Source of the DNA: 2-01-FULL-39-10-A sp964565795 | Lineage (GTDB): Bacteria; Patescibacteriota; Microgenomatia; Levybacterales; UBA12049 | Assembly: GCA_964565795.1 (NCBI GenBank) | Contig: CAZMGC010000021.1 | Span: 1-17,851, forward strand | Length of the DNA: 17,851 bases | Direction: 5' to 3' | Notes under the pieces: model-generated | Databases searched by the model: none | What the model was told of the DNA's origin: nothing | Seen by the model: the letters and a program-made list of their open reading frames with translations, nothing else | Part shown: piece by piece, positions 6,830 through 12,776 of the stretch | How the letters are laid out: the number at the start of each line of letters is the position of its first letter | Numbering within the stretch: the first letter of the stretch is position 1 | Program-made: the position numbers and the translations under genes

Positions 6830-6858
6830 TTCACTTCCCTTAGATAATCTTATATAAT
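6830..6858 (+). promoter_or_regulatory. Promoter of cassette E
   Basis: TTCACT (6830-6835), 17-nt spacer, perfect TATAAT (6853-6858), 15 nt before the ATG at 6874. A short GAGG lies 7 nt before the ATG, so this gene may have a short leader. Confidence 0.55.
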
Positions 6859-6873
6859 CGATTAGAGGCTATC

Positions 6874-7665
6874 ATGACTGAGTTTTCTAATAACCTAGGT
6901 ATAGATAAAAGAGGGCCAGTTCGTAACAAGTGGAAAGCTCGGTTTGCTAGGATCGGAGAATTTCTACAAAGAAATAGCCACGCTGGTAAGCTCTCCATTT
7001 TGGACCAAGAGGCTCTTCCTCCAGTTGCTTGGGGGGAAGCTAATAAATTCCCTCTATATCGTGATTTGACACAAGCAGAGCAAGTTAACCGAGCGCAGGT
7101 TTTAGAAAAATTTAGAAGACAACGAGCTCCAGAACCAGAGGGATTTAATAAAGAACCAAGATCGTTAGGATTATCGGAGAAACAAATTGTTGATTTAACA
7201 GAAAATGCTAATAGATATGTTGCTGCTAAAACTGACGCCGATCCTGAATGGACAGCTCCTGTAGACCTTAGTAGATATCGTTTGGAAATTCCTCCAGACA
7301 TAGGAATTCATTTTGATGCACATGGAATGGTTCGAGGAACTGCATATAATCTACGTAGTTTAAATGCTCTATTAACGTCGGGCATTGATCACTCAAGACC
7401 CTTCCACACAACCGTTTTGCGAGATTATGATGACATGGAAATAGCAGCAGCTGGAATTGGTGCTGTTGGACCTTTTTCAACAGGAGATTTCATATTGTTA
7501 GGAAAACCTGATGTGGGGATTCAAGCTGGTGGTATTCATAGCGTGCTCGTAAACGAGCAGCACTATGCCAGTGTTTCTGAACTTCAAAAGACCTTTCCTG
7601 CTATTCACTTTATAAAAGCGAACGAGGCTCCTGAATCATTAGGAAAATTACTTCAAGAGAAATAA
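6874..7665 (+). CDS. Unrecognised 263-aa protein (cassette E)
   Basis: A soluble 263-aa protein and the only plus-strand gene of the array. The first 115 residues are charged and look like a linker or helical region. The C-terminal 140 residues look like a compact alpha/beta domain: HGMVRGTAYNL, then SGIDHSRPFHTT, GPFSTGDFILLGKPD and IHSVLVNEQHY. The invariant-looking His, Arg and Glu residues would suit an enzyme, but I do not recognise the fold with certainty. The stop is 13 nt before border repeat 6. Its reversed orientation relative to the other modules shows that the border repeat is not tied to the gene's 5' or 3' end. Confidence 0.65.
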   Translation: MTEFSNNLGIDKRGPVRNKWKARFARIGEFLQRNSHAGKLSILDQEALPPVAWGEANKFPLYRDLTQAEQVNRAQVLEKFRRQRAPEPEGFNKEPRSLGLSEKQIVDLTENANRYVAAKTDADPEWTAPVDLSRYRLEIPPDIGIHFDAHGMVRGTAYNLRSLNALLTSGIDHSRPFHTTVLRDYDDMEIAAAGIGAVGPFSTGDFILLGKPDVGIQAGGIHSVLVNEQHYASVSELQKTFPAIHFIKANEAPESLGKLLQEK

Positions 7666-7678
7666 GCACAGGCTAAAA

Positions 7679-7770
7679 GTTCGAATGTCCAATCCTCTAT
7701 GAGTTAGTATGATGTAGTTGTTGAGGCTAAAAATACTTGGTTGCGGGGCTTAGATCAGATTAGAAATTAT
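7679..7770 (+). repeat. tRNA-derived border repeat, copy 6; candidate left attachment site of the large element
   Basis: A full-length copy (starts GTTCGAATGTCCAATCCTC; CCAA/TTGG and CCTC/GAGG pairings intact). The core is GTTGCGGGG (7740-7748) followed by CTTAGATCAGATTAGAAATT, so identity with the tRNA end is only 9 nt here. It is the last copy before the tRNA itself. Confidence 0.8.
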
Positions 7771-7775
7771 GGACT

Positions 7776-8501
7776 CTAACCTTGAGGCTGTGAATTTTTA
7801 CTTTGCGAAGGAAAATTGCGAGCTAGTTCCCTTTGATGAATCGCATACTCGCGAGCTATTTCATCAATTTCTGTCAGCTCAACTTTAAATATCTTCTCCA
7901 ATTCAGAGTAAAACCATTCATAAAATTTCTCTATTAATCTCTGATACTCTTCGATCAATTTATATATTTCAATCTCCTTCTCACTAGTGTTAAGCACATT
8001 TAATGACTTGGGATTCCAATCTGAAAACTCTTTGAGGGTATCTCTGCTTAAGGTAAGGATTATCTTCTCTTCATCCTTCTTATTTACTTGGACCTGAATC
8101 CCTGTTGGTAGTAGTTCATAATGCTGAACATACACTCTTAGCTGTTGAATAAAGAAAACTACATCAGCGCCAAGCATGTCCCCTCGTTTTTCTTGATATA
8201 TTTTTTCAAAACTACTATCTAAATTAAGTTTCTTTTTTAATACCCTTGTGTGATCAACTAAGGATTTAACCGCCGCCAAGTAATTATGAATGAGGCGTGC
8301 AAACTCCAACTGGAAATTCTCTTTCTTCGATCGATTTTCAAAGTAAAATAATTCAATCGATACAAGCTTATTTAGCTGGAGTAACGCAATGAAGTTTCTG
8401 TTTAAAATGATTTTAGTATGATTAAGACCCCTTAGTTTAAGGTGTATTTCTCGCCCTTTAGAACTTTCGATAGCTTTATGAAGCTCAGAAAGTGTCCTCA
8501 T
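7776..8501 (-). CDS. Unknown third protein of the CBASS-type operon
   Basis: A 241-aa, mostly helical, soluble protein with long charged helices. No family is recognised with confidence. RLIHNYLAAVKSLVDHTRV (69-87) looks like a conserved helix, and R122-x4-H127 (RVYVQH) fits the loose Rx4-6H pattern of HEPN nucleases, though that pattern is common by chance. The ATG overlaps the Cap15-like stop by 4 nt (ATGA), and a strong AGGAG lies 8 nt upstream (8510-8514), so it is translationally coupled to the effector gene and probably part of the same system. It is not one of the usual CBASS accessory proteins (E1/E2, JAB, HORMA, TRIP13), whose motifs are absent. Confidence 0.75.
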   Translation of the reverse strand: MRTLSELHKAIESSKGREIHLKLRGLNHTKIILNRNFIALLQLNKLVSIELFYFENRSKKENFQLEFARLIHNYLAAVKSLVDHTRVLKKKLNLDSSFEKIYQEKRGDMLGADVVFFIQQLRVYVQHYELLPTGIQVQVNKKDEEKIILTLSRDTLKEFSDWNPKSLNVLNTSEKEIEIYKLIEEYQRLIEKFYEWFYSELEKIFKVELTEIDEIAREYAIHQRELARNFPSQSKNSQPQG

Positions 8502-9154
8502 TTTTTGATCTCCTTAGTTTTTTTAGGAATTAAATGCTCCGGGAAGGAGTTAATTATTCTGCTTGATTTTTTCGCTAGAGAGATGCTTCCTGCTGTATTC
8601 CGACTGGTCCAATATTCACCAGTTAATTTATATTTTGAATTTTCATTAATAATTCTTAAAACAGCCGCGCCGTAATGAATTGCGCTTCGGCCCCTTAGAG
8701 TTGTATCGGGGGTATTCATGTAATTGTAACTGAGCCTCTGCACCCCACTCCCATCATCTTCATAAAGCATTGCGGCATTACTGAAACTTGTAGACTCTTG
8801 GGTATACATTACACAACTAATTGAATCGAATGTTTGCTTGATCACCAGTGCCATCGGGATTGGGCCGGGGACTTCACCGGTTTCAGGATTCTTCCAATTA
8901 GTCTGAAGCGATCCTTCCCATGTTCCGCTAAGATCCGGGTATTTAACTATTAAATTGATTAGAGGCCACTTCCATAGCCATTTTCTAAAAATAATATAGC
9001 CTGCCCCGAATATAGCTATGGAATTACCAATTTTTGATAACGCTTCGTAGCTGAAGGAGAGCGGCGTATTATTAAAAAAAAGTAAAGCAAACCATATCCC
9101 AAGAATTGAGACAATAACTATCCATATTTCTAAATTAAATTTTATTTTGTTCAT
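8498..9154 (-). CDS. cap15: Cap15-like CBASS membrane effector
   Basis: A 218-aa protein with two N-terminal membrane segments (about 8-27 and 43-60) followed by a soluble beta-rich domain starting YPDLSGTWEGSLQTNW (about 74-89). Two membrane helices plus a beta-barrel opening with an LxGxW motif is the architecture of Cap15, a CBASS effector whose barrel binds the cyclic nucleotide and whose membrane helices oligomerise and disrupt the inner membrane. The start lies 2 nt after the CD-NTase stop, and the third gene overlaps the stop, so the three form one operon. Assignment rests on architecture, motif and the cyclase next door; the nucleotide specificity cannot be read from sequence. Confidence 0.8.
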   Translation of the reverse strand: MNKIKFNLEIWIVIVSILGIWFALLFFNNTPLSFSYEALSKIGNSIAIFGAGYIIFRKWLWKWPLINLIVKYPDLSGTWEGSLQTNWKNPETGEVPGPIPMALVIKQTFDSISCVMYTQESTSFSNAAMLYEDDGSGVQRLSYNYMNTPDTTLRGRSAIHYGAAVLRIINENSKYKLTGEYWTSRNTAGSISLAKKSSRIINSFPEHLIPKKTKEIKK

Positions 9155-9156
9155 CT

Positions 9157-10038
9157 TTACTTTAACCCTAAATAATCCCAGGCTGCAGAAACAAAATTGT
9201 GCGCTTGCTCTCTAGTCCAAGGCTGAGAACTCCTGAAAAGGTACTTCAGCTCGTTCACTTCTCCCCACTCCTGACAATTTTCAAACTTCATTGTGTTGTT
9301 AAATAAATAAGCCAAGGCGGCACGCATGTCTTCAGACCAAGTTGGATTCATAAGACTTGCGTTAGGGACATTCCAGATGAGGCATTCCACCAAGAAAGAT
9401 GGGATATTTTTAGCTGCCGCATATCCATCCTGTTCCATTTTTGCCCTCAGATTCTTTAATACTCGAGTATTTCCTTTAAAGCCACCTTTTGTTGCTTCAT
9501 TTTTAGTAACACCATTCTCATAATTGTGCTCAGGCCAATTTATGATTCTTTTGCCGTCATCAGCATAAAAAGCAGTTCCGGTTATATAAGTACCGTCACT
9601 GTTGTACCGCCTGTATTCAAAATGTGGCACAACGTCGGCGTCTATACGATAAGTATTTTCATGGATATCAAAAGCTTTATTCCCTCGAGTTACTGCATTT
9701 TTTCCAAAATGATCTTCCAAAACTTTATGCAGGTCATTCTTAAAACTTGCATGACTGTAAGTCGCGGCGTTAATCCCGAAGGTTGTAGCAATAAAACCTG
9801 GGGGAAGATCATATATAAACGTATCTCTGCAAAGAACGCCCATATCAACATCACTGTCAGAGCCTGTATTTGTCCTATGTCGATATGATCCTTGATTAAA
9901 TACGCTTATACTTTTTCCTGCAAACTTAGAGTGGCCGCTGACAGCCTTACGAACTGCCCGATCGGCATTTTCATATTTTTCTTTTTCTGATTGGCTTGGG
10001 GCTTTAGCCCAAGACTTAAATGTGTCTTCCCAGTTCAT
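9157..10038 (-). CDS. CD-NTase (cGAS/DncV-like nucleotidyltransferase) of a type I CBASS
   Basis: A 293-aa nucleotidyltransferase. The signature is complete: G50-S51 in NQGSYRHRT, the metal-binding pair D63-x-D65 in GSDSDVDMGV, and a third acidic residue at D133/D135 in YRIDADVVPHF. The C-terminal OAS-like half contains GNTRVLKNLRAKM and IPSFLVECLIW, as seen in the CD-NTase family. Such enzymes make cyclic di- or trinucleotides on phage infection, which activate the adjacent effector. With only a membrane effector and no ubiquitin-like, HORMA or other accessory genes, this is a type I layout. No clear promoter is visible between it and the tRNA-like gene 50 nt upstream, so read-through from there is possible. 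Confidence 0.88.
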   Translation of the reverse strand: MNWEDTFKSWAKAPSQSEKEKYENADRAVRKAVSGHSKFAGKSISVFNQGSYRHRTNTGSDSDVDMGVLCRDTFIYDLPPGFIATTFGINAATYSHASFKNDLHKVLEDHFGKNAVTRGNKAFDIHENTYRIDADVVPHFEYRRYNSDGTYITGTAFYADDGKRIINWPEHNYENGVTKNEATKGGFKGNTRVLKNLRAKMEQDGYAAAKNIPSFLVECLIWNVPNASLMNPTWSEDMRAALAYLFNNTMKFENCQEWGEVNELKYLFRSSQPWTREQAHNFVSAAWDYLGLK

Positions 10039-10087
10039 ATTTATTCTTAAGTGGTGTATTCTCTAGGACCTTCATAAGTATAAAAAC

Positions 10088-10172
10088 CCTAGAGAGAGGG
10101 ATTTGAACCCTCGAAACCTTTCGGTTTTACCGCTCATCAGGCGGTCGCCATAAGCCACTCGGCCATCTCTCC
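10088..10172 (-). tRNA. tRNA-Ser-type gene with an Ile anticodon (GAT); probably decayed or specialised
   Basis: The fold is clear: acceptor 5' strand GGAGAGA, D-arm GCCGAGTGGCTTATGGC as in tRNA-Ser, anticodon stem ACCGC/GCGGT, long variable arm (AACC-GAAA-GGTT), T-arm GAGGG-TTCAAAT-CCCTC. The seven-base anticodon loop is CTGATGA, so with U33 the anticodon is GAT (Ile), not a Ser anticodon. The 3' acceptor strand is TCTCTAG, leaving G1-G72 and G2-A71 unpaired, and no CCA is encoded. It may be a pseudogene or a carried tRNA variant. It lies between the DUF3892 gene and the CD-NTase gene on the same strand. Confidence 0.75.
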
Positions 10173-10179
10173 GTGTTTG

Positions 10180-10200
10180 TCTACCTAAATTTCAGGTAGA
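10180..10200 (-). repeat. 7-bp hairpin between the DUF3892 gene and the tRNA
   Basis: TCTACCT (10180-10186) and AGGTAGA (10194-10200) form a perfect 7-bp stem with a 7-nt loop that includes the DUF3892 stop codon. There is no T-tract, so it is more likely a processing or stability structure ahead of the tRNA than a terminator. Confidence 0.6.
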
Positions 10201-10478
10201 TTTAGCAGATTATCTGCCTGGGTATGATCTGGATAAGTCTCCAAGAACAACGTACCGGCCGGGCTTCTCATGACACGGCAATATGCAATATCTCCTCGAG
10301 ACCCTCTTACATAAGCCTTGTGCTGGTCCGGATTTTCCATAATCCAATTGACCATTCTCATTCTCTCCCAGATGTCGACTTGACCAATTTCATCTCTCCA
10401 TTGATAATGGCTAATTGCTGAATGATCATTATGAGCACCACCTGGTTTTCTTATTCCTATAATTTGAATCTGAATCAT
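10185..10478 (-). CDS. DUF3892-like small protein
   Basis: A protein of 97 aa. The start is taken at the internal ATG 10476-10478 because GGAGG (10487-10491) lies 8 nt upstream; the longer frame from 10514 starts before this Shine-Dalgarno. The body fits the DUF3892 pattern: an N-terminal I..IRK strand, a central helix followed by ...YCRVM-type strands, and a C-terminal L.T..D..Q.DNLLNLPE. The function of the family is unknown. A TTGCAT-17-TAGTAT promoter sits upstream (10502-10530), divergent from the toxin-antitoxin operon. The gene is followed by the tRNA-like gene after 12 nt and then the CBASS operon. Confidence 0.7.
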   Translation of the reverse strand: MIQIQIIGIRKPGGAHNDHSAISHYQWRDEIGQVDIWERMRMVNWIMENPDQHKAYVRGSRGDIAYCRVMRSPAGTLFLETYPDHTQADNLLNLPEI

Positions 10479-10501
10479 TTTTTTTACCTCCTTTCTCTTA
10501 A

Positions 10502-10530
10502 ATACTATCAGCAAAAATGGTATAATGCAA
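10502..10530 (-). promoter_or_regulatory. Promoter of the DUF3892 gene
   Basis: TTGCAT (10525-10530), 17-nt spacer, TAGTAT (10502-10507), about 24 nt before the ATG at 10478 with a strong GGAGG in between. It overlaps a plus-strand TATAAT at 10521-10526. Confidence 0.6.
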
Positions 10531-10560
10531 TAGTTTTCTTAACCTTTGGGGTAAGAAAAC
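10521..10560 (+). promoter_or_regulatory. Promoter -10 box and palindromic operator of the toxin-antitoxin operon
   Basis: A perfect TATAAT (10521-10526) with a weak TTAAAT 17 nt upstream is followed by GTTTTCTTA (10533-10541) and its exact reverse complement TAAGAAAAC (10552-10560). A palindrome at the expected transcription start is the usual place for an autoregulatory toxin-antitoxin operator. A second possible promoter, TTGACA-18-TATATT (10561-10590), begins right after it but would start transcription inside the gene. Confidence 0.55.
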
Positions 10561-10581
10561 TTGACAATAGCTTCAAAAATA

Positions 10582-10893
10582 ATGTATATTACCTTTACTG
10601 ACAATAGAATACGACGGCTTAGCGAGGACTTCGAAACCTCAGTTAGTGTGTTAGGCGAAACTATGGCAAAAAAATTATTTCAAAGAGTCGCCGAAATAAG
10701 AGCAGCCGATAATCTTAAAATTTTACGGCAACTTGTAGGTCCGAACTGCCAACCTCTTCCGGGTAGCAATGTGGGGCAATATTTTGTAGATCTCGAATCA
10801 AAAAAACTCGTCATTATACCTGTAACCGAGGGTCAAGAAGATCCTGAATCTGCCAAAGATATAGTAATTTCTGAAATTCTTAACTATCATTAA
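10582..10893 (+). CDS. higB: HigB-type toxin (RelE superfamily mRNA interferase)
   Basis: A protein of 103 aa with the HigB layout: a first strand MYITFTDNRIRRL, a helix ending MAKKLFQRVAEIRAADNL, an LPG-type turn (QPLPGSNVGQYFVDL) and a last strand LVIIPV. HigB toxins cleave ribosome-bound mRNA. The antitoxin-like gene starts 3 nt after the stop. I chose ATG 10582 because HigB proteins begin at the first beta strand; a TTG at 10561 with GGGG 9 nt upstream would add seven residues and is possible. No good Shine-Dalgarno precedes ATG 10582. Confidence 0.78.
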   Translation: MYITFTDNRIRRLSEDFETSVSVLGETMAKKLFQRVAEIRAADNLKILRQLVGPNCQPLPGSNVGQYFVDLESKKLVIIPVTEGQEDPESAKDIVISEILNYH

Positions 10894-10896
10894 ATT

Positions 10897-12000
10897 ATGG
10901 ATCCTTATAAAACCGACAATTATAACCCTACATACATTACGAAGCCGGGCGTGACACTAGAAGAAACACTAGAGAAGATTCATATGTCTCAAGCAGAGCT
11001 TGCCCGAAGAATTTCGCGTCCAGAAAAAACAGTTAGCGAAATTATTAATGGTATTTCTGCAATTACTCCTGATACAGCAATACAGCTCGAGAGAGCTCTT
11101 GGAATAAATGCTTCTTTCTGGAATAACTTAGAGAAAAATTATCAGGAACATAAAGCGAGGCAAGGAGCTAAAACCAAACTCCCGCAGGAGTTAGAATTAC
11201 TATCTTCATACCCTTATAAAGAAATGGCTAATTACGGCTGGATAAAGCAAACACAAAGGAAAGAGGAGCAAATAGAAAATCTCCTTTTCTTCTTCGGGGT
11301 GAACTCTCTGCAATCGGTTCAGAATGTTATGCAAATCAAATTTAGAAAATATTCTTCAGATAATGTCTGCGTCGAGGCTATTGCCTCTTGGCTAAGAAAG
11401 GGAGAGATCGACGCAAAACAAATCGAGACTAAACCATTTGATGAAAAAAAACTAAAAGCAAATATTGAGTTATATAAAAAGATTAGCACAACAACATTTC
11501 AAGAGTTCTCTACATATCTAACTACTTCACTTGCTGAGTGTGGTATAGCGCTTGTTTTCACACCTGATCTCCCTAAAACCTATGTTTGCGGAGCTTCTAG
11601 ATGGCTCAGTCCCTCAAAAGCTCTTATACAGTTATCTATGCGAGGTAGATTCGCAGATATCATGTGGTTTACTTTATATCATGAACTTGGACATCTATTA
11701 CTTCATAGTAAAAAGGAGCGTTTTGTTGATGTTAAAGAGAGTTTAAAAGAAGGCTCTGATAACGATATTGAGACTGATGCTAATAAGTTTAGTGCTGACA
11801 CATTAATCCCGTTAAAAATGCTCCGAGAATTCTTAGCCGGCACGATAAGTATTACTAAGGAGAGTATTCTAAGCTTTGCCCAACTCTTAAACATACATCC
11901 AGGCATTGTTGTGGGAAGGTTACAGCATGATGGGATAATAAACTTTAGTCAATTTAATGAATTAAGAGTTCGTTACGCATGGGTCACTGATGGTAGCTAA
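10897..12000 (+). CDS. higA: HigA-type antitoxin fused to an ImmA/IrrE-like metallopeptidase domain
   Basis: A 367-aa two-domain protein. Residues about 18-80 are a HigA-like XRE helix-turn-helix (GVTLEETLEKIHMSQAELA, EIINGISAITPDTA, ALGINASFWNNLE). The C-terminal part carries HELGH (262-266) with a downstream E292 in IETDANKFSAD, the zinc site of ImmA/IrrE (M78-type) peptidases. This long HigA version is known next to HigB-like toxins. The HTH likely binds the palindrome at 10533-10560; the peptidase-like domain may control stability of antitoxin or partner, which is inference. The last 4 nt overlap the convergent zinc-ribbon gene. Confidence 0.85.
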   Translation: MDPYKTDNYNPTYITKPGVTLEETLEKIHMSQAELARRISRPEKTVSEIINGISAITPDTAIQLERALGINASFWNNLEKNYQEHKARQGAKTKLPQELELLSSYPYKEMANYGWIKQTQRKEEQIENLLFFFGVNSLQSVQNVMQIKFRKYSSDNVCVEAIASWLRKGEIDAKQIETKPFDEKKLKANIELYKKISTTTFQEFSTYLTTSLAECGIALVFTPDLPKTYVCGASRWLSPSKALIQLSMRGRFADIMWFTLYHELGHLLLHSKKERFVDVKESLKEGSDNDIETDANKFSADTLIPLKMLREFLAGTISITKESILSFAQLLNIHPGIVVGRLQHDGIINFSQFNELRVRYAWVTDGS

Positions 12001-12659
12001 AAATTTTCTACTTGCTTGCTTCCACAGCTTAAGCATTCATAAACTATAAACTTATTATTCTGATTGTCACTAGTAACAATCGACTTTCGCTTCCCTTTGC
12101 AAATCACACATAGGTCTTTTTCTTTTGATACCCAAGGCGCACCATCTTCAAAAATGATTCTTCTTTCGCACCCATCTGAGCAGTTATAAAAAAGTATTAC
12201 TTTTGTTTGAGGATTTTTTACTGTGCCACTCTCATTAAGGTCACTCCACTTATAATCCATTAACTTCCCGCACTTGGGGCATTTAATATTTTCAAATGGC
12301 TTAATACTTAAAATTCTTTTATCTTTTGTTTTAGCTTCTTTTATCCATTCCTTAATCCTTTTTTCTTTTCTTTTGGTCCTATACTCTTTTACCGCTGCTG
12401 ACATAGCGAAAGAACCAAATGTGAACAGGGATTGAAAAGCACCTCTCACTTCTTCTTCTGGAAATTCTTTTTTATGATTTTTCTGTAGAACAGCTCTTAA
12501 CTGCTCTAGTCTTTCCTTTGATGGATTAAATCCAATCTTTTTAACAAATTCTTCATGTCTTTCGGCTTCTTCATTAGTTATTTTATCGTAAAGCTCGCTA
12601 TAACATTCTTTTGTTCGTAAGTTGCTAAGAAGTAATTTAGGTTTAAAAATTTTCCCCAT
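11997..12659 (-). CDS. Double zinc-ribbon protein of unknown function
   Basis: A 220-aa protein. The first 115 residues are charged and helical with a KEYRTKRKEKRIKEW basic helix. The C-terminal half has two zinc ribbons: C127-x2-C130 ... C160-x3-C164 and C184-x2-C187 ... C209-x2-C212. Such ribbons bind nucleic acid or proteins, but no specific family is recognised. It is convergent with the HigA-like gene (4-nt overlap). Upstream, a TATAAC box is followed by AGAGAG before the ATG, and a set of 11-bp direct repeats lies 45-110 nt upstream, which may regulate it. Confidence 0.7.
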   Translation of the reverse strand: MGKIFKPKLLLSNLRTKECYSELYDKITNEEAERHEEFVKKIGFNPSKERLEQLRAVLQKNHKKEFPEEEVRGAFQSLFTFGSFAMSAAVKEYRTKRKEKRIKEWIKEAKTKDKRILSIKPFENIKCPKCGKLMDYKWSDLNESGTVKNPQTKVILFYNCSDGCERRIIFEDGAPWVSKEKDLCVICKGKRKSIVTSDNQNNKFIVYECLSCGSKQVENF

Positions 12660-12702
12660 TTCTCTCTAGTTATAGGAAAACCCGAAGTAAACCAGAATAA
12701 AA

Positions 12703-12766
12703 TAGCAAAAATGTAGCAAAAATGTAGCAAAAATTTAAAAAAAGTTGTATATAAATTGTATATAAA
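12703..12766. repeat. 11-bp iterons: 3x TAGCAAAAATG and 2x TTGTATATAAA
   Basis: TAGCAAAAAT(G/T) is repeated without gaps at 12703, 12714 and 12725. TTGTATATAAA is repeated without gaps at 12745 and 12756. The period is close to one helical turn and the region is very AT-rich. TGCTACC (12767-12773) is an inverted match to GTAGC of the first set. The array lies upstream of the zinc-ribbon gene and downstream of the 185-aa membrane protein gene. Confidence 0.85.
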
Positions 12767-12776
12767 TGCTACCTTT

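Larger units (their letters stand above)
2903..7748. mobile_element. Array of five single-gene modules separated by tRNA-derived repeats
   Basis: Six direct copies of a core (GTTGCGGGG at 2903, 3532, 5368, 6798 and 7740; GTTGTGGGG at 4968) delimit five intervals of 629, 1436, 400, 1430 and 942 nt. Each interval holds one gene that fills it nearly completely. All cores are in the same orientation and match the 3' end of the tRNA-Met gene at 17174-17245. After the core, most copies continue with (G/A)GATCAGATT; before it, copies 2, 3 and 6 share about 60 nt more. Four genes are on the minus strand and one on plus, so the repeat marks module borders rather than being a promoter or terminator. 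Interpretation as captured cassettes is inference. Confidence 0.6.

Noticed and set aside
6840..7301. 153-codon minus-strand ORF opposite cassette E
   Set aside because: Composition is Ser/Leu/Arg-rich as in shadow frames, and the plus-strand gene has a clear promoter and a start downstream of it.
2903..7770. CRISPR array
   Set aside because: Repeats are direct and spaced, but intervals are 400-1436 nt, of unequal length and hold genes; no cas genes are present.
2903..7770. Classical integron (attC cassettes with IntI)
   Set aside because: No attC R-box pair (GTTRRRY/RYYYAAC) found in the repeats, and no IntI in the window; only a Xer-type fragment at the edge. The analogy is to layout, not homology.
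9526..9888. 120-codon plus-strand ORF opposite the CD-NTase
   Set aside because: The CD-NTase frame has a full set of family motifs; the opposite frame is a shadow with no signal or start context.
10088..10172. Selenocysteine tRNA
   Set aside because: The long variable arm suggested it, but the acceptor stem is not eight pairs and the loop CTGATGA does not give a TCA anticodon.
10561..10590. TTGACA-18-TATATT as the main toxin promoter
   Set aside because: Good boxes, but transcription would begin inside the toxin gene, past its first strand; the upstream TATAAT fits better.
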